64,000 nt of DNA from Dysidea avara (taxonomy: Eukaryota; Porifera; Demospongiae; Dictyoceratida; Dysideidae). A program made the translations under genes and the position numbers. This document shows positions 51,640 through 63,383 of this stretch, one piece after another; the first letter of the stretch is position 1; every line of letters starts with the position of its first letter. Below the pieces are notes generated by a model. That model searched no databases, was not told where the DNA came from, and saw only the letters and a list, made by a program, of their open reading frames with translations. The DNA is taken from the NCBI RefSeq assembly GCF_963678975.1, contig NC_089279.1, positions 26,212,004-26,276,003 of the forward strand. The letters are read 5' to 3'.

Positions 51640-52240
51640 TACTCACCAAACTCAGTGTGAATCGATCAACAAAATCAGTGCTGATAATCAAACACTCATC
51701 ATCCGGCTACTCTAAGATTATTATCACAAGTTCACACGTGTTTCTGTTTGTTCTCTACAGCACTGGCATAGAAGGTCAAGGTATAGAGAAAACTTGAGCA
51801 ACATTCCTTTGTAAATCACAGCACAAACTGTTCAAGTGGTAGAATGCCTGACTAGAATGTGGGAGGTGGTGGGTTCAAATCCATGTGCTGGAATTTTTTT
51901 CTTTCTAAACATACCTTTTGTGCACACCTTTTAAAAACTCAAACTTTTAGCTTGGCATGCAAAGCACATATTGATGCAGGATTTTAACAAAATTAAATTC
52001 CCATCATCTGGCAACTCGAGCGTTGTTGTAGAAAATCAACACATGCTTTAGTTTGTTCTTTATAGGTGATGAAGGTACTGGTGTAGGGAATCATTGCTGA
52101 AAGGTTGAGCTACAGCTGTACATTCCTGTCAAAAACCACAGACAAAACTGTGGCAATTCGCGCACCTCCCTTAACCCCAAGTGATTATAATCAAGGTTTT
52201 TTTTTCCACTTTTGGGACCTTTTATGCACCTTTTATTCTA
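51640..52240 (+). repeat. Tandem pair of diverged units, SINE-like
   Basis: Two related segments (51640-51970 and 51975-52240) share order: CATCATC(C/T)GGC, a TTGTTCTYTA phrase, ACTGGYRTAG, AATCACAGCACAAACTG against AACCACAGACAAAACTG, a T run, and GCACACCTTTT against GCACCTTTTATT. The first copy contains a tRNA-like promoter region. Confidence 0.5.
51833..51900 (+). ncRNA. tRNA-like A/B-box segment (probable SINE head)
   Basis: A candidate A box (AAGTGGTAGAATGCCTGA) and a good B box (GGGTTCAAATCC) are spaced as in a tRNA. A T run follows shortly downstream. I could not fold a convincing acceptor stem, so a tRNA-derived SINE is more likely than a functional tRNA. Confidence 0.35.
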
Positions 52241-54701
52241 TCTGTTCCATGGAATAAAATTTATGCTCACAGTTTTCTAGCACTGGCAGTGCCTTACATC
52301 ACAGGGACTCTTACATATGACACTTTGTTCAGATTTACCTCATTACTGCTGTAGAAAATAAGCGGATGATTGCATGGGTGCATCTGAAAAATCATATTAC
52401 TGGTACTGTACCATGCAGAAATCATAGTTTACACTGATTATCTGTGTGTGCATTGCTTGACCTGGCACAATTACAGAGTATTTCACTAATCCTGCTTACA
52501 TGATTATATCTAGATCTGCTTAAAGGATCTAATACAAAATTGATGATGTTTAAACACCTGCATGGGGTTTTGTATGGTAAGAGGTATATATATACGTGTC
52601 ACTACAACATTAAAACAGAAAGTTTGCATAGCATAGTAGGGAAAGTAATTCTGAACCTTTGCTTGCCATGTAGTAACTATAATTGCCAATTGTGTTGGCT
52701 TTAAGTTATATGCGCAAGTTCATTTCTTTTGCCAACAAGGTGACAGTAAGGAAAACATCATGTAGAAATGGAAATTGTGCTGCTATGTGTACACCACCTG
52801 TCATGTAGGTATATAATTATACAATTTCCTTAGCTTGCATGTAGTTTAACTAACTCTGCATGTTCTATTTCACTGCATGTATTTTAAAGATGACATAGCA
52901 GATCAAAGGCACCCATTTGTAACATGGAAGGAGCAAGAACGCAAGGCTAATATTGGCTAGCACTGCGCACTGTGTACAAGGAACAATTTTACTCACTAAT
53001 TACTGTCTTGATGGTTAGTTAATTCATTGTAAGGTAGTAGTGTGTTTGTAATGCACGAGCGCATGGTGCCATCATTGATGCCAATCACTCCAGCTGTTGT
53101 ACAGCTTCCACATCATTTATACGGGTGTAGCTGAAGTGTCTGATATTCATTGTTGAGTGGTGCAGAATTTTAATAGCCTTGGTTAGCTTAATTTATTGGC
53201 AAATGAGTGTGTGGTAGATTACCATGCTCAGCCCAGTGGTTGTACTGCTTCCCATTCATTCAGACGAGTTCAGTGTTGTGTGTTCATTCATTCCAGAGCG
53301 ATTTACTTCCTTGTCTGTCCTTGACATTATTAGCCTTGCATTGTGACTTCCTGTGTTGGTCTGGTATTTGGTTTCATTTAAAGTCTTTGAACTAATTAGT
53401 GGCCAGACTGCGTGGCCAAAAGGAGGTACTTAGCCATGCTACAATTATTTGTAAACTGGTTTACAACTGATTTGTAATACTGGCAGCAGCCTTTGATCTG
53501 CCCACGCACCATATTGCAAACATACTTGTAATCCTGTTGTGTAGGTGTAAAGTGGCATCTGGTTCTCCTGCAATCACTCCACAGATGTCTTTTCCAATCT
53601 TCTCCTTTGGTGCTCAATCTGTAATTAAGCAAGGGTGTGGTGCTGGGAATTATATAGAATTACATGTATGGTTAAGTCATCAGCACGAACATGCGTACTT
53701 ATTATACGGTTCTGCCTTCATTCACAGGCGAATCTATCTCCCAGTTAGTTTATGTCTCTAGGCCTCATAGTTTTCTCAAACATTATTTATTTATTATTTA
53801 TGGCATAATCTCGACCGCATTTCTTATTATTCATAGTAATTAGTTTTATAATTAAACAACAAACTTGGAGTTGCCAGATGAGGAGAGTTTAATTTTGTAA
53901 AACTCCTGTGTTGATGTTTCGTTGTTGAGATAGTGGTGTCACAAAGCAGAAGGACAGACAGTCTTGAGACAGATAGACAACTTTAAGAAGGTAGATAACA
54001 GGCTTTCCATTAGAGCATCTAGATCTTAATTCTACGAAGTGTGACAAGAAACTAAAAATAATATCATTATTCATTACATGGTTTTTAATAAAATAATGCA
54101 GTAATAATGTGTGTTGAGGCCATACCTATTTGAAAAGTTGTTGCTTGGTCTAACCGACACAATTTTGCACAAGAGTAAGATCATGTGACACCTAGAAATT
54201 AACTTGTAATAGTTGCAAAATGAGTGAAATACTCTAATAGAAAAGTCAGGGGGTAAAATTTTGATCTCTAAAGGTAACATTATCTGTAGATCCCTTAAAG
54301 CCACTGTCTCCCACCCCCGGCTAAGAAAACGTATAATATAGCTCTACCAAAACTTCAGTGCCATCCAGTATGTAGCTACTAGTATTAGTTATGTCCATTT
54401 AGTCATGTGGCTTGTAACTAGACCAGTGCATGAAGTATATAAATGTTTTCTTTTTTAATCTAACCCGTTAATCTACTTTTGAAATATATGGCTTGTGACC
54501 AGAAATGATAAACACATCTGTTGTGATTTTTGCGGCTACCAAGCAACTCATTTTACTGAACAAAAATTCTAGCAACAACTTTTCAAATAAGAATAGCTTT
54601 ATGCTTTGCAGTATTTTTGGTGCGCACATAAGTTGTGTAAAATCTTAAAAATTATCCTATTTTGCTGACATAATGCTTGATGCTTTGCTAGCTTATTAAT
54701 T
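52241..54701. other. Intergenic with a shared repeat
   Basis: No gene recognised. 53755-53860 (AGGCCTCATAGTTTTCTCAA and following) closely matches 30838-30930, inside intron 2 of the ATPase gene, so a dispersed repeat is present in both. Two diverged direct repeats lie around 53040-53130 and 53205-53280. Confidence 0.5.
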
Positions 54702-54976
54702 ACAAGTAGAAGAAAAATTAGGAATTTTAAGCTGGATTAGGGATCAAAGAACAAAAACGCAGGGAAACAGGGGCTGAAAGTTGTAAAACAAGGGAGGTTG
54801 TCTATATACTAGTGGACTTGTAATCCCTAATTCAGTCATAGTTAACTAATATATCTGCAGGTATAGACAACCTCTCTTGTTTCACAACTTTCAGCTGTTC
54901 CCTTTACTTGTTTCCCTGCTTTTTTGTTCTTTGATCCCTAATCCGGCTTAACATTCCTAATATTCCTTCTACTTGT
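54702..54976. mobile_element. Foldback MITE, about 115-bp arms
   Basis: Left ACAAGTAGAAG...GGATTAGGGATCAAAGAACA...TGAAAGTTGT. The right arm is its near-complement and ends CTTCTACTTGT at 54976. No coding capacity. Confidence 0.87.
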
Positions 54977-55038
54977 CTGTTTACTGTTTAAGTAACACAA
55001 TTATGACTACTGAATCCACATGTACTACACTAAGTTAT

Positions 55039-55164
55039 AGTTAAAGCACTGCCGCGTGTGTGTATGGAAAATACAGCATGAGGTGAAGCCGAATGCTGTA
55101 TTTGCCTTGAGACACCCCCAAGTGCTGTATTTTTCATACACACAAGCATAGGTGGTGCTTTAAC
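55039..55164. mobile_element. Short MITE, AGTTAAAGCAC termini
   Basis: 126 bp with imperfect inverted ends: AGTTAAAGCAC, TGTGTGTATG and AAATACAGCA on the left, with complements on the right ending GTGCTTTAACT. Confidence 0.75.
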
Positions 55165-55793
55165 TGTTACAATGTACTTCCTGGTCGTCTAGCTTGGAGT
55201 GATTTTCTCTAGTACTCAAACTGCTGCAACTTTCGGTGATCAGGATATCAATAAGTGTTTAACTAATATATTTCTAGTCATAGAATGAACTAATAGGATT
55301 AGTTTGGCTAGTTTTAACGATTTACAATGTCATGCACGAGATCAATCGTGCTGTCTTAGTGGAGTCGTGTTTAAAAAGCTTCGTGATCAGATGATCAGTA
55401 AGTGTTTATACAATCTATTCCTAGCTGTAGAATGAACTCGTAGGATTAGTATGGTGTGTTGTTTACGTAACATTCCTTAAATAAATTTTCCACATAACTG
55501 CACTGTATTTGTCCAAGTGTGCTGTATTTTCCCAATTAAGCACATAACTGTACTGTATTTTCCCAATTAGCTGCATAACTGTACTGTATGACTCATACAG
55601 TACAGTTATGCAGCTGATTAGTACTGTATGAGCAATACGATACACGGCATCGCTTTGATCCTCTCATACAAAGTACAATATAGGATAGAATGGTGCCAGG
55701 CATTCCCATAAAATAATTTTGCATCTAAATGTGCATCCTAATAATCAATTACACACTGAAAAGTGAGGTGGCCATTATGTTTTATTTGTAGCT

Positions 55794-56035
55794 ATGCTCC
55801 GCTCATTACACAGCGTTACAAGAAACTTCTTTGCAATGAATCCAGTCGCTACGGAAAATGTGGGCGAAAAGCATGACACAGCTAGAGGGAAGCCTTATCG
55901 CACTATTGCAAATCGATATCTTGCATTGTCAGCAAAAAGAATTGGAACACAGGTGGACAAAGGTAAGTCTATGATACGTGCATTGTACTTACTGCAGTTG
56001 GCGAAAAGGCACGTTTTAGGATGAAGCGACATTGA
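55794..56035 (+). CDS. Candidate small two-exon protein, mitochondrial-type N-terminus
   Basis: Exon 1 (55794-55962) begins MLRSLHSVTRNFFAMNPVA, an Arg/Ser-rich, acid-free start typical of a mitochondrial presequence. It ends at a consensus GTAAGT donor. A CTGCAG acceptor only 35 nt later opens exon 2 (55998-56035) in frame, giving a basic tail VGEKARFRMKRH and a stop; total 68 aa. The 35-nt intron is unusually short, so reading through the donor (76 aa) or a distant next exon are alternatives. I do not recognise the family. Composition is clearly more coding-like than the flanks. Confidence 0.38.
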
Positions 56036-56928
56036 ACAGTGAAAAAATCAAGCCCGTTGCCTTACCCATTGTTGAGTTACAGTATGCTTGGCTGAAGGAA
56101 TAAGATAGTTAGTTAGAATAAAATTCTGTTATATAGAAAGTCTTTAAATTTTGTAGAAACTTGTTGGAAGGGTTTGGGGTAACTGTGAAGGAATTTTTGG
56201 GCTTGGCTATGCCTAGCCAATACTACCAAGTTGTTATGAAGGAAGTTTGAGGCTGGTTTTTGGGTGATATTTTTATGTAAGAAAACCTAAAACTACATAA
56301 TCCCTAATATACAGTACTACCATACTGTATGATTGAGTGTCCAGTTTTAAAAAGCTGTACTACATATTAGAGCAACAAATCAATAGGCTTGAGTACATTA
56401 TGCTTTTAAATTACCTATTATTCCTTCTGGCAATTCTTTTTTTATTTCACCTATTATTCCCAAAATTATTCCCAAAGTAATTCCTGGAATTGTAAAAGTC
56501 AAATGGATATTCTTCTGCAGCTGAAAATATAACCACTTGCAAACATAAAAGTTATACCCAAAGATTGAGATACTCTAATAGAGCAGTCACAACTGAACTT
56601 GTCTGACTGTTCTATTAGAGTAAGTGACTGCTCTATTAGAGTATCTCGATCTTTTTGTCAAATTTTGTGCTAGCAATGATTGTGGATGTTCCTTTACTAA
56701 TTTTCCTGTGATACCACACGAAAAATGTGTGAATTCTAATTAATTATTCTGGAAGATCACCCTATTATTCCAGAATTATTCTTGATTCTTTTTACCACCA
56801 ATTATTCCAAAAATTATTCCGTCTTGTGGTGCCTGACCCTAAAAGAGGGTCTGGTGAACTCTGTACAAAAAGTTTGAGTTCTGGAATGCTTATTGAATGA
56901 CGTTTTTCGGTGGCTTACTCTATGCATT
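56036..56928. other. Intergenic with CTCTATTAGAG cluster
   Basis: No gene. Many short TATTATTCC phrases occur. Confidence 0.5.
56570..56645. repeat. Triple CTCTATTAGAG motif in inverted array
   Basis: GAGATACTCTAATAGAGCAG, then TGACTGTTCTATTAGAGTAA, then GACTGCTCTATTAGAGTATC. Outer copies are inverted and both end in GATACTC/GAGTATC. This is the clearest example of the dispersed motif discussed in findings. Confidence 0.85.
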
Positions 56929-57209
56929 AGGCCACATAAACTTAATTATTAGTTTCTCATCCTCCTACTTTCAAAATACCAGTGCGGGAGGGTGGATTTT
57001 TATTTTATTTTTTTACTAACTAAATAGCTGAATTAGCTAGCTAAAATGACTCAGAATGCATTTTTCTTAGACTGGTCTAGCAAGGTGCCAACTTAAAAAG
57101 GTGCTGGATGGTTGCACTAAGCCACCAGTGGTGCAAAAAATCCTTGGAGATGTAAGAAAAATGGTGATGAGGGTGGGGATGAGAACTAATAATTAAGTTT
57201 ATGTGGCCT
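56929..57209. mobile_element. MITE, AGGCCACATAAAC termini
   Basis: Left AGGCCACATAAACTTAATTA and following, right complement ending GTTTATGTGGCCTT. About 280 bp, no coding capacity. Confidence 0.82.
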
Positions 57210-57298
57210 TATATAATCAATTTGAAATGGAGTGATCTGATTGGAGCCACCAACATTCTGGCAGTCCGCATTACATATACTTCGTATACTCATCCGTA

Positions 57299-57320
57299 AT
57301 ATCCCAGTGCACTGGGATAT
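57299..57320. repeat. 22-bp perfect palindrome centred on CCCAGTGCACTGGG
   Basis: The perfect palindrome is followed by a further ATATCCCAGTGTGCAGAAG. A similar ATATCCCAGTGCGCAGAAG occurs at about 62817-62835, beside another interspersed repeat, so this is probably a piece of a dispersed element. Confidence 0.85.
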
Positions 57321-57389
57321 CCCGTAAATATCCCAGTGTGCAGAAGCGTAAACTCCCGCGCACTAGGATATTTATTATGTACAGTAATG

Positions 57390-57720
57390 ATAATCTAATC
57401 AAAAACAGCCAAGCTGTAAATAAGGGTGTGGCCTCCAAAAAAGCTATGGTGAAAAAAGATGTGAATTTGTGTTGCCTCCTCCACGTTTCACAAGGATTTG
57501 GCACCAAAATCACCTGAATTGTCGTTATTTAATTTTTTTGCCATTAACCTACCATCACAGCCATTTCTTGGCTGCCACCTTTGACTTCACATCTTTTTCA
57601 TTATGGCTTTTTTGGAGGCCGCACACTTCTTTTTACAGCTTGGCTGTTTTTGATTAGATATCACTTCTTTTTGTAATTTCATACCTAAAGCAAGCCTATG
57701 GCCAGCTTTAGGTATTTCTT
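57390..57720. mobile_element. Foldback MITE, copy 2 (related to 15326-15647)
   Basis: Starts TCTAATCAAAAACAGCCAAG and ends with the complement at about 57658. The right arm is better preserved than the left. GCAAGCCTATGGCCAGCTTT follows, as beside copy 1 but in opposite orientation. Confidence 0.8.
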
Positions 57721-58309
57721 TTAATTTGTCTTTGTCTTTACCACAGAGAGAAAAGTATTATGAAGAAGAAGAATATAATGATTTGTTTAGCTACATGGGT
57801 CCTAAATGATTTCAACCGATTCAGCTCTGTCACAGCTATGATGCAGCATCTTTCTTGACCAAGCTTTCAGCTATGACGGTTAATATCCAGATTGCAAACA
57901 CTTTTCCAAATTATACATCAAGATTATTCACAGTCAATTCCTCTTTATTTCATTTCATTGACAAGGACTACCAGACTATATTACCCACATCGTTTCATTC
58001 TACCAAACTCATCTACCTATTCACACCAACAGAGTTTTTACTCCAGATCAATTAAGGATTGGAACAGCTAGCTTACCATATACCATAATTGAGTGCAACA
58101 GTTTTGATTCTGTTTCAACAGAGCTGCAAACATTGTATGAAACTCAATAGCTATATAATTTTTGTAACTATGTTGCTAAATCCATTTGGTGATTGTTTCC
58201 TTTTTTTCCTGAACATATCAGCCATGCTGTCTGCTCAGTAATAATGATAATGATAATGTACATTTATGTAATAATTTACAAATTATGTTGATTGATCATC
58301 AAAATAAGT
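57721..58309. other. Intergenic, no gene seen
   Basis: AT-rich lead-in to satellite array B. A short frame at 57855-58055 has no recognised motif. Confidence 0.45.
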
Positions 58310-59120
58310 CACACATGTTGAACTGTATGCAGCTGAATACTCTACATGGAAATGTGTATGTAGCTGAAAGTTCTATAGGAAGCCTAATAATGCAACTATG
58401 CTCTTTGACTACATGGTGAATGGTTTGTAGTTGAACTCACCACAGGGTGGCTTATTTCTAGCTGAAACACTCTACAAATGTAACTGAATTCTCTCCTGTT
58501 TCTAGCTGATTTCTCTATTGGGTGACTTGTTTCCAGCTAATCTCTCTACAGGGCTATTTGTTTCTAGCCAATCTCTACAGGGTGAATTGTTTCTAACTGA
58601 TCTTTCTACAGGGTGACTTGTTTCTAGCTGATCTCTCTACGGGGTGACTTGTTTATAGCTACACTCTATACAAGGTGACTTGGAATGTAGTTGAACTCCC
58701 TACTGGTTGACTTGATCAAGCTGATCTCTCTACAGGGTGATTTGTTTCTGGCTGATCTCTCTACAGGGCTGCTTGTTCTACTGAGTTCTCTACAGGGTGA
58801 CTTTAAAAATAATTGAACTCTTTGCAGGTAATGCAGGATAACTTGCCTTACTGATTTCTCTACAGGGGAATTTGTTTCTAACTGAATACTGCACAGGGTG
58901 ATTTATTTCTAGCTGATCTTTCTACTGAGAGATTTGTTTGTAGCTGGACTCTCCATTGGGGGTGACTTGAAAAGTAGTTGGGGTGACTTGATCATGCTGA
59001 TCTCTCTACAGGGTGCCTTGTTTCCAGTTGATCTCTTATAGAGTGATTGTTTTCTAGCTGATCTCTCTACAGCGTGATTTGTTTCTGACTGATCTGACTT
59101 CATAATTCTAGCTGAACTCC

Positions 59121-59391
59121 CAGAGAACAGCCAATGAAATTGCCATGGTAAAACATGTAGTTTTCATGGACACTGCCTGTGAAAATATGACAATTCATAG
59201 ACACTGCCTATGAAAATTTAACAATATTATTCATGGCCTATGCAAAAATGAAAATTTCTTGTGCTATGAAATAATTTGTCAGTGCTATAAAATTACCATG
59301 AAATTTCCACTTTTCAAGGCATGCATGGATATTACCATAAAATATCTATGAAATGACTTTCATGTCAATTGTTTCATGGCACTGTTCTCTG
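59121..59391. mobile_element. MITE inside satellite B, CAGAGAACAG termini
   Basis: CAGAGAACAGCCAATGAAAT at the left and the approximate complement ending CTGTTCTCTG at the right. Rich in internal ATGAAA/TTTCAT phrases. It interrupts the 31-bp periodicity. Confidence 0.8.
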
Positions 59392-60357
59392 GTAGTGCTA
59401 GCTACACAATGATTTCATTCTATCTGATGTCTCTACAGAGTGACTTGTTTCTAACTGATCTTTCAACAGAATGATTTGTTTCAAGCTGGTACTTTCTACA
59501 AGGTGATTTGTTTCAAGCTGATCTCTCTACAGGGTGACTAATTTCTAACTGATCCTTCTACAGGGTTACTTATTTTTAGCTAATCTTTCTATGTGCGATT
59601 TTCTCTAGCTGATTTATCTACAGGATGACTTCTTACTGGCTGAACTCTCTACAGGGTGATTTGTTTTGAGCTGATCTCTCTGCAGGATGATTTGAAATGT
59701 AGTTGAACCCTTTGCAGGATAACTTGCTTCTAGCTGATCTCTCTACTGAGAGAGTTTGCTTGTAGCTGAACTTTACACAGGGTTGCTTATTTTTAGCACA
59801 GAATGTAGCTGAATTCTCCCTAGGTGATTTGTTTCTAGCTGATCTCTCTATGGGGACTTGTTTCCAGCTGAACTGTCTACAGGGTGACTTGTTTCTAGCT
59901 GATCTCTCTACAGGGTGATCTGTTTCTAGCTGATCTCTACAGGGTGAATTGTTTCTAGCTGATTTTTATACAGGTGACTTATTTCTAGCTGATCTCTCTA
60001 CAGGGCAATTTGTTTCCAGCTGAACTGTCTACATGGTGACTTGTTTCTAGCTGATCTCTCTACAGGGCGAGTCAGTTGTTTCTAGCTGATCTCTCTACAG
60101 GGTGATCTGTTTCTAGCTGATCTGTACAGGGTGAATTGTTTCTAGCTGATTTTTCTACAGGTGACTTTTTTCTAGCTGATCTCTCTACAAGGTAACTTGC
60201 TGCCATCTGAACTCTCAACAGGGTGACTTGAAATATAGTGGAACTCTCTTCAGGGTGACTGGTTTCCAGCTGAATGTTCTACAGGGTGATTTGAAATGTG
60301 GTATAACACTTTGCAGAGTGACTTGTTAACTTGTTTCTAGCTGATCTCTCTACAGGG

Positions 60358-60742
60358 TAGGGATGCCACGATAGTCGTGACATATGACATGTCGTGACAT
60401 AAAGTTCCACGATATGATACGACATAGGCTTCTTTATGTCGTGACATAAATATCTCCTAATAATGCACACTTTTCCATTCATTTTGATTAATTTTGATGC
60501 AATAAATATGAGAAAAATTGACAAATAAGTATGAGCAATTGTTGGTTGTTGATTTCATAATTAATATTGCTGATGTTTAAGTTGATATTTTTGCATGTTT
60601 GAATCAAAATAGCTATACAGTTTCATAAGTAATAGCTTCAGTTGTGAAACTTTAAGATTTGCTTATGTTGTGACATATGACATGTCGTGACATAAACCTC
60701 TATGACATGTGACATAAAAATTTCTATGTCGTGGCATCCCTA
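60358..60742. mobile_element. hAT-like MITE with 8-bp TSD CTACAGGG
   Basis: TAGGGATGCCACGATA at the left and its near-complement ending GGCATCCCTA at the right. Perfect 8-bp duplications CTACAGGG lie at 60350-60357 and 60743-60750, derived from the satellite unit. Inner GTCGTGACATA repeats are themselves inverted. Confidence 0.92.
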
Positions 60743-61144
60743 CTACAGGGTGACCTTTTTTTAGTTAAGCTCCATACTCAGTGGCTTATAACAGTTTTAA
60801 ATTCTCTACAATACATAGATGAATGTTTTAAGAGAGTAATTATTTACTTCTTAGCTGACTGCTCTATTAGGGTGACTGCTCTATTAGAGTATCTCGATCA
60901 CGCGCTTATTACACCTAGTTAATTTTGGTAGTAGTTTTTGATCTGATTCCTTGTAAACTACTGAAATATCATTGTACAATAATTATTCTACTTCTCTACC
61001 TATTTTCAGCTGATTCCATTAGCTAGCTATTTGCCTGTAGGTGTGGTAAGTATACTAAAAACTCAATGATGCGATTTTTTTATTATTATTATGATAATTG
61101 CAAAACCTCGCAAGCGAGTATGTAAGTGCAATATATGTACAAAA

Positions 61145-62333
61145 TTAATTAATATTAAGTAAGTAAGTAAAAGAGTCAGTTGAAGTAGCGTTAACTATTT
61201 CAGTTGGTAATTTGTTCCATAATGCAATGGTGACTGGGAAAAAGCTAAACTTGTATGGATCAATCCGTGTAAAGGGTACAGTAAGTTTGTAATCATGGCC
61301 TCTAGTAATTCCTGGATTGTAGTTGATATAGTTAGGTAGTTTTAAGTCTATTATATGGTGGGTAATCTTATACATCATTTGTAATCTGAGAGTATCTCTA
61401 CGGCTGTGCAGGCTGTTCCATCTTAGTGTATTAATCATCTCAGTAACACTACTCGTATATCGGTAATCGCCATTTACAAATCTTGCTGCTCGTCGCTGTA
61501 CCGATTCCAGTTTATCGATGTTACATTTAGTATGGGGGGCCCAGGAACAAGCAGCATATTCTAAAATTGCTCGAACATACATTAGATAAGCATCAGATTT
61601 CATTTCACATTTACGCGAAGACAAGTTCCTCTTTAAGAAAGCTAGAGCACTGTTTGCTCTTTTACACACCGAGTCAATATGCTTGTTAAAATTTAGCTTG
61701 GAATCGATAACAATTCCCAAATATTTAGCTTCATTTACATTTTTAAGATAGTATTGGGTAAATCATTTATGTAAACAAGAAATAACAATGGTCCTAGTAC
61801 AGTTCCTTGGGGAACACTACTTGTAACATTTACTGGTGCAGATGTGTAACCATTACAGACCACTCGTTGACTACGTCCACTTAGGAATGAAGATATCCAT
61901 TTAAAAGTTGAGCCTCTAATACCATAATGATCTAATTTATGCAATAATAGATGATGTGGTACTTTGTCAAAGGCTTTGCAAAAGTCGAGCAGAATTACAT
62001 TTGTTTGCATTTTGTTGTTTAAATTTAGTGTAAGATCGTGAATAGTACGAAGTAACTGCTGTTCAGCAGAACGTCTTGCACGGAATCCAAATTGGTTTAC
62101 AGAGAGTATGTTCAGTTTTTCTAGGTGTAACATGACATTTGAGTAAATAATATGTTCAAGCACCTTGCAACAGATAATGGTAAGGGAAATTGGACGGTAA
62201 TTGCTTGGGTCGCTACGACTGCCCTTTTTATGAGCAGCACTAGTTTACGTGGAGTAACTAGTGCTGTTCTCCAATCCCCAGGGACTGGAGGTGTGACAAC
62301 AAATTGCCTTTGGATTTTTGAACAATCGCGCAT
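61145..62333 (-). pseudogene. Defective LINE ORF2 (CR1/L2/Jockey-type RT)
   Basis: Reading from 62333 down, the order is PPVPGDWRTALVTP, a frameshift near an ACTAGT duplication, then KKGSRSDPSNYRPISLT. The RT palm follows with LDFCKAFDKVPHHLLLHKLD and SVPQGTVLGPLLFLVYINDL. The frame then breaks at about 61735-61740 and resumes with YLGIVIDSKLNFNKHI and the usual LINE C-terminal region (LESVQRRAARFV, LWNKLP) to 61145. The catalytic F/YADD block normally between these parts is missing, so about 60-80 residues were deleted. There is no endonuclease domain; the 5' side is truncated against another repeat at 62335. Inactive. Confidence 0.92.
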
Positions 62334-62334
62334 A

Positions 62335-62815
62335 ACTCCCTTGTTCTTTGTCTGATCTGTACCAAAATTCGACTGTAAATGTGCAGCATTACGCTTGTAC
62401 TGCCCTCCAAATTTTAAGTAAATCGACTAAAGCATGCACAAGTTATTACAATTTTTCTAAAGTGTGCGAGACGAAGAAGAAAAAGAAAAAGATCAAGAAG
62501 AAAAATATGAAAAAAATAAGACAAACTGTGAAGAAGCGTATCTCAGTGATGGATGAGTGGATTCACCTCAAATTTGGAATGGGAAGTGTCCTACCCCGAG
62601 GGATTTTCCACAGCAAATTGGTTAAATTCCGTCCAGCCATTATCGAGCTATGGATGCGTGAAAATGGCATTTTCCTGGTTTCCTGTAAAATACACACTTG
62701 TGATTAAGATTATGATTGTGATAATTGGAAGGCAGCAAAATGCTGATTACATGTCTGACGCGAGCCCACACTGGCTGTACTTGGCCGCACGACACACTAT
62801 CGTGTGTCTTGATAA
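62335..62815. repeat. Interspersed repeat, GTGTGTCGTGCGGCC-ended, copy 2
   Basis: Inverted relative of 10713-11330, ending GGCCGCACGACACACTATCG near 62808. Contains an AAG/AAA-rich purine run at 62465-62520. It borders the truncated LINE. Confidence 0.6.
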
Positions 62816-63041
62816 ATATCCCAGTGCGCAGAAGTTTACGGATAGTCAATTAAGTTCCGGTTTGAGTTCCTGTCATAGAACAAGAGAGTCGTCCGAATTG
62901 TGTGGAGATTTAACTTCGTAGATACAAGAGACACCTTGCATACTGCGTACACTTGAAACTGTAGCGAAGGGCGGTGTTACGAAGCAGCAGTTCCAGGTAC
63001 GATTCGCCTTCGTCAGAAGTTGGTATGGTGGTGTTGCGTGC
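62816..63041. other. Non-repetitive-looking, more GC-rich stretch
   Basis: Upstream of the candidate exon at 63042. No core promoter motif recognised. Confidence 0.35.
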
Positions 63042-63123
63042 ATGGCGTGCAAGAGGAAAAAAGACCAACAAGTGGCTACCGTGGTCCGAGATAGAACGAT
63101 GAAGCTAGAAGTTATCGAAAGAA
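63042..63123 (+). CDS. Possible first exon, basic KRK...KLEVIER protein
   Basis: An ATG opens MACKRKKDQQVATVVRDRTM followed by KLEVIER, then a consensus GTAAGT donor at 63124. The KRK...KLEVIER pattern recalls the N-terminus of Tigger/CENP-B-type DNA-binding proteins, but the match is short. No second exon was identified before the MITE at 63384. Confidence 0.2.
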
Positions 63124-63383
63124 GTAAGTTCTTCACCATAGTGACTGCTTGCTGGAGCGAAAATCGGCCGCACAGACTGTTCTTGACATTTGTTAACTGT
63201 CGTATTGGTAACTTGTAGTGTTACTGTATAATTTCTTGTACTGAAGAGGTCAGCGGCTTTAAGTGCTGTATTTGTGTGTTCTGTATCATTTTCTTATTTG
63301 GCTCTGTTCCGTTGGTAAACAATACCATTCGCGGTTATTATGATGTCACAAACAAGACTGAGTGGCTCCGCAACAAGGTGATA

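Larger units (their letters stand above)
58310..60850 (-). repeat. 31-bp satellite array B, opposite orientation
   Basis: Units CTGATCTCTCTACAGGGTGA plus TTGTTTCTAG, the reverse complement of array A (11590-14893) but more diverged. Interrupted by two inserted elements (59121-59391, 60358-60742). It ends at two CTCTATTAG(A/G)G motifs at 60855-60895, mirroring the motifs that precede array A. Confidence 0.9.
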
